From: Branchiostoma floridae
Taxonomy: Eukaryota > Chordata > Leptocardii > Amphioxiformes > Branchiostomatidae
Length of the DNA: 52,314 bases
Assembly: GCF_000003815.2 (NCBI RefSeq)
Contig: NC_049980.1
Coordinates: 5,024,239-5,076,552, forward strand
Direction: 5' to 3'
Positions 51,516 to 52,314 of the stretch are shown here, in pieces (the stretch's first letter is position 1; the number at the start of each line of letters is the position of its first letter). The notes below the pieces were generated by a model. It did no database searches. It saw nothing but the letters and a program-made list of their open reading frames with translations, and was not told where the DNA came from. Position numbers and translations under genes: made by a program.

Positions 51516-52314
51516 TCCCTGATATGCAGTTTCTAGTCTTCAGTACAATGCAAACCTGGTCACAAGTTACAGCACTATGCGCTTTAACGGGTTTACAATA
51601 CAAACAGAATATATCCTTGCACCTGCACAACATTCATTGCGTGACCAAATCCTTCAGACGACCTTCGTTCGGAAATCTACAATGCACCTGCCTTCCCCAC
51701 AGTTTAAGTACGGAGAAGGGATAGACCGTACATGCACAAATCAGTTCAGTTCAGTTCATCGGAACTTCATCCTCATAACATATGAGGTGCCATTAACAAT
51801 GTCTGACCATGCGTTTCTATCTAGCATGGCGGCTAGCAAGTTGTAGTCCTTAAAACCAACCTCCTCCTCCTCCAAAACTTTCTTAACAAATATGCTTTCA
51901 CAACTCAGTGGGTCATTTATATGATCATACAATGCAAAAGTCACTTAGGCAACTGAATAGATTTTGTAAACAATAATACGTTTCAGATAGCTTCCTTTAT
52001 GTTTCGATACAAAACTCAGATGCTATATCTAAAACTTCTGTTTTCAAAATCCATGTAGTTGTTTGAAAAACATACAGTGGCTTGTACTGCGTGTCTTATA
52101 ACCTTGGTGTTAAATCTTCATCGGGCGTATATCTTATTTTTCTAAGCTTGTATAGGAGTAGCAGATTCACAGCGGTTAAAAACTAACAATAAATTCACCG
52201 TAAAATGTGTAACCCGTTCAAATTTCACGTTTTTTTTTATACGAAGGTAAACCCTCCCACCCAATGATAAAATGGTTGACCCCTACATTAACTACCATAT
52301 GATTTATAGCTGCT
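51516..52314. other. Gene-free stretch to the window end
   Basis: Short overlapping frames only; nothing recognised. Confidence 0.4.

Overview
This window is eukaryotic genomic DNA from an animal, most likely a lancelet (Branchiostoma) or a similar marine invertebrate deuterostome. That guess rests on the repeats, not on a named host gene. There is a tyrosine-recombinase (Ngaro/DIRS-type) retrotransposon with an SGNH-hydrolase ORF, several CR1/Jockey-like LINE remnants, tRNA-headed SINEs, many small foldback transposons, long microsatellites, AATAAA polyadenylation signals and GT-AG splice signals. Two runs of N (4820-5339, 49320-50076) are assembly gaps. Genes are sparse and repeats dominate.

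Host genes. Two same-strand paralogues about 23 kb apart (1207-2058 and 25438-26313) each encode a small secreted protein in one open exon. The shared layout is signal peptide, cysteine pair, FW motif, acidic coiled coil and a short Asp/Tyr-rich tail ending in QR(R). Each has a splice-acceptor-like site about 100 bases upstream of the ATG. I do not recognise the family. On the minus strand, 43493-43587 and 44041-44143 form two short, phase-compatible exons of a further gene of unknown identity. Weaker exon candidates lie at 11845-12026 and 15869-16076. Promoter-like clusters lie at 9034-9366 and 21279-21566.

Layout. 1-2.5 kb: TG repeat and first paralogue. 2.5-9 kb: gap, a hairpin element, a 982-bp TIR transposon with 5-bp target duplication and a decayed LINE. 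9.5-11.3 kb: a minisatellite of about 25 units. 13-20 kb: smaller tandem arrays, a 434-bp TIR element flanked by an unusual 18-bp direct repeat, a dispersed repeat carrying inverted octamer motifs, and a satellite of about 175 bp. 20-25 kb: SINE fragment, promoter-like region, microsatellite and a second copy of the TIR transposon family. 25.4-26.4 kb: second paralogue. 26.5-28.7 kb: a 5'-truncated LINE with an intact RT ORF on the minus strand. 29-33.5 kb: MITEs, dispersed repeats and a LINE 3' fragment.

33935-41519 is an apparently intact, young Ngaro-type element and the most informative object here. It has split direct repeats A1 / B1-A2 / B2 (161 and 322 bp, 100% and about 99% identical). 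The SGNH-hydrolase ORF lies between A1 and B1; gag, RT/RNase H and tyrosine recombinase lie between A2 and B2. RT and recombinase have no in-frame AUG at their 5' ends, so recoding is likely. The leader before gag holds an array of 49-nt hairpin modules whose outer arms change sequence between copies while staying complementary. Beyond it are a hammerhead-ribozyme-like motif at 42.4-42.5 kb, a MITE, the minus-strand exons, a (CA)59 tract, two tRNA-derived SINEs and the second gap.
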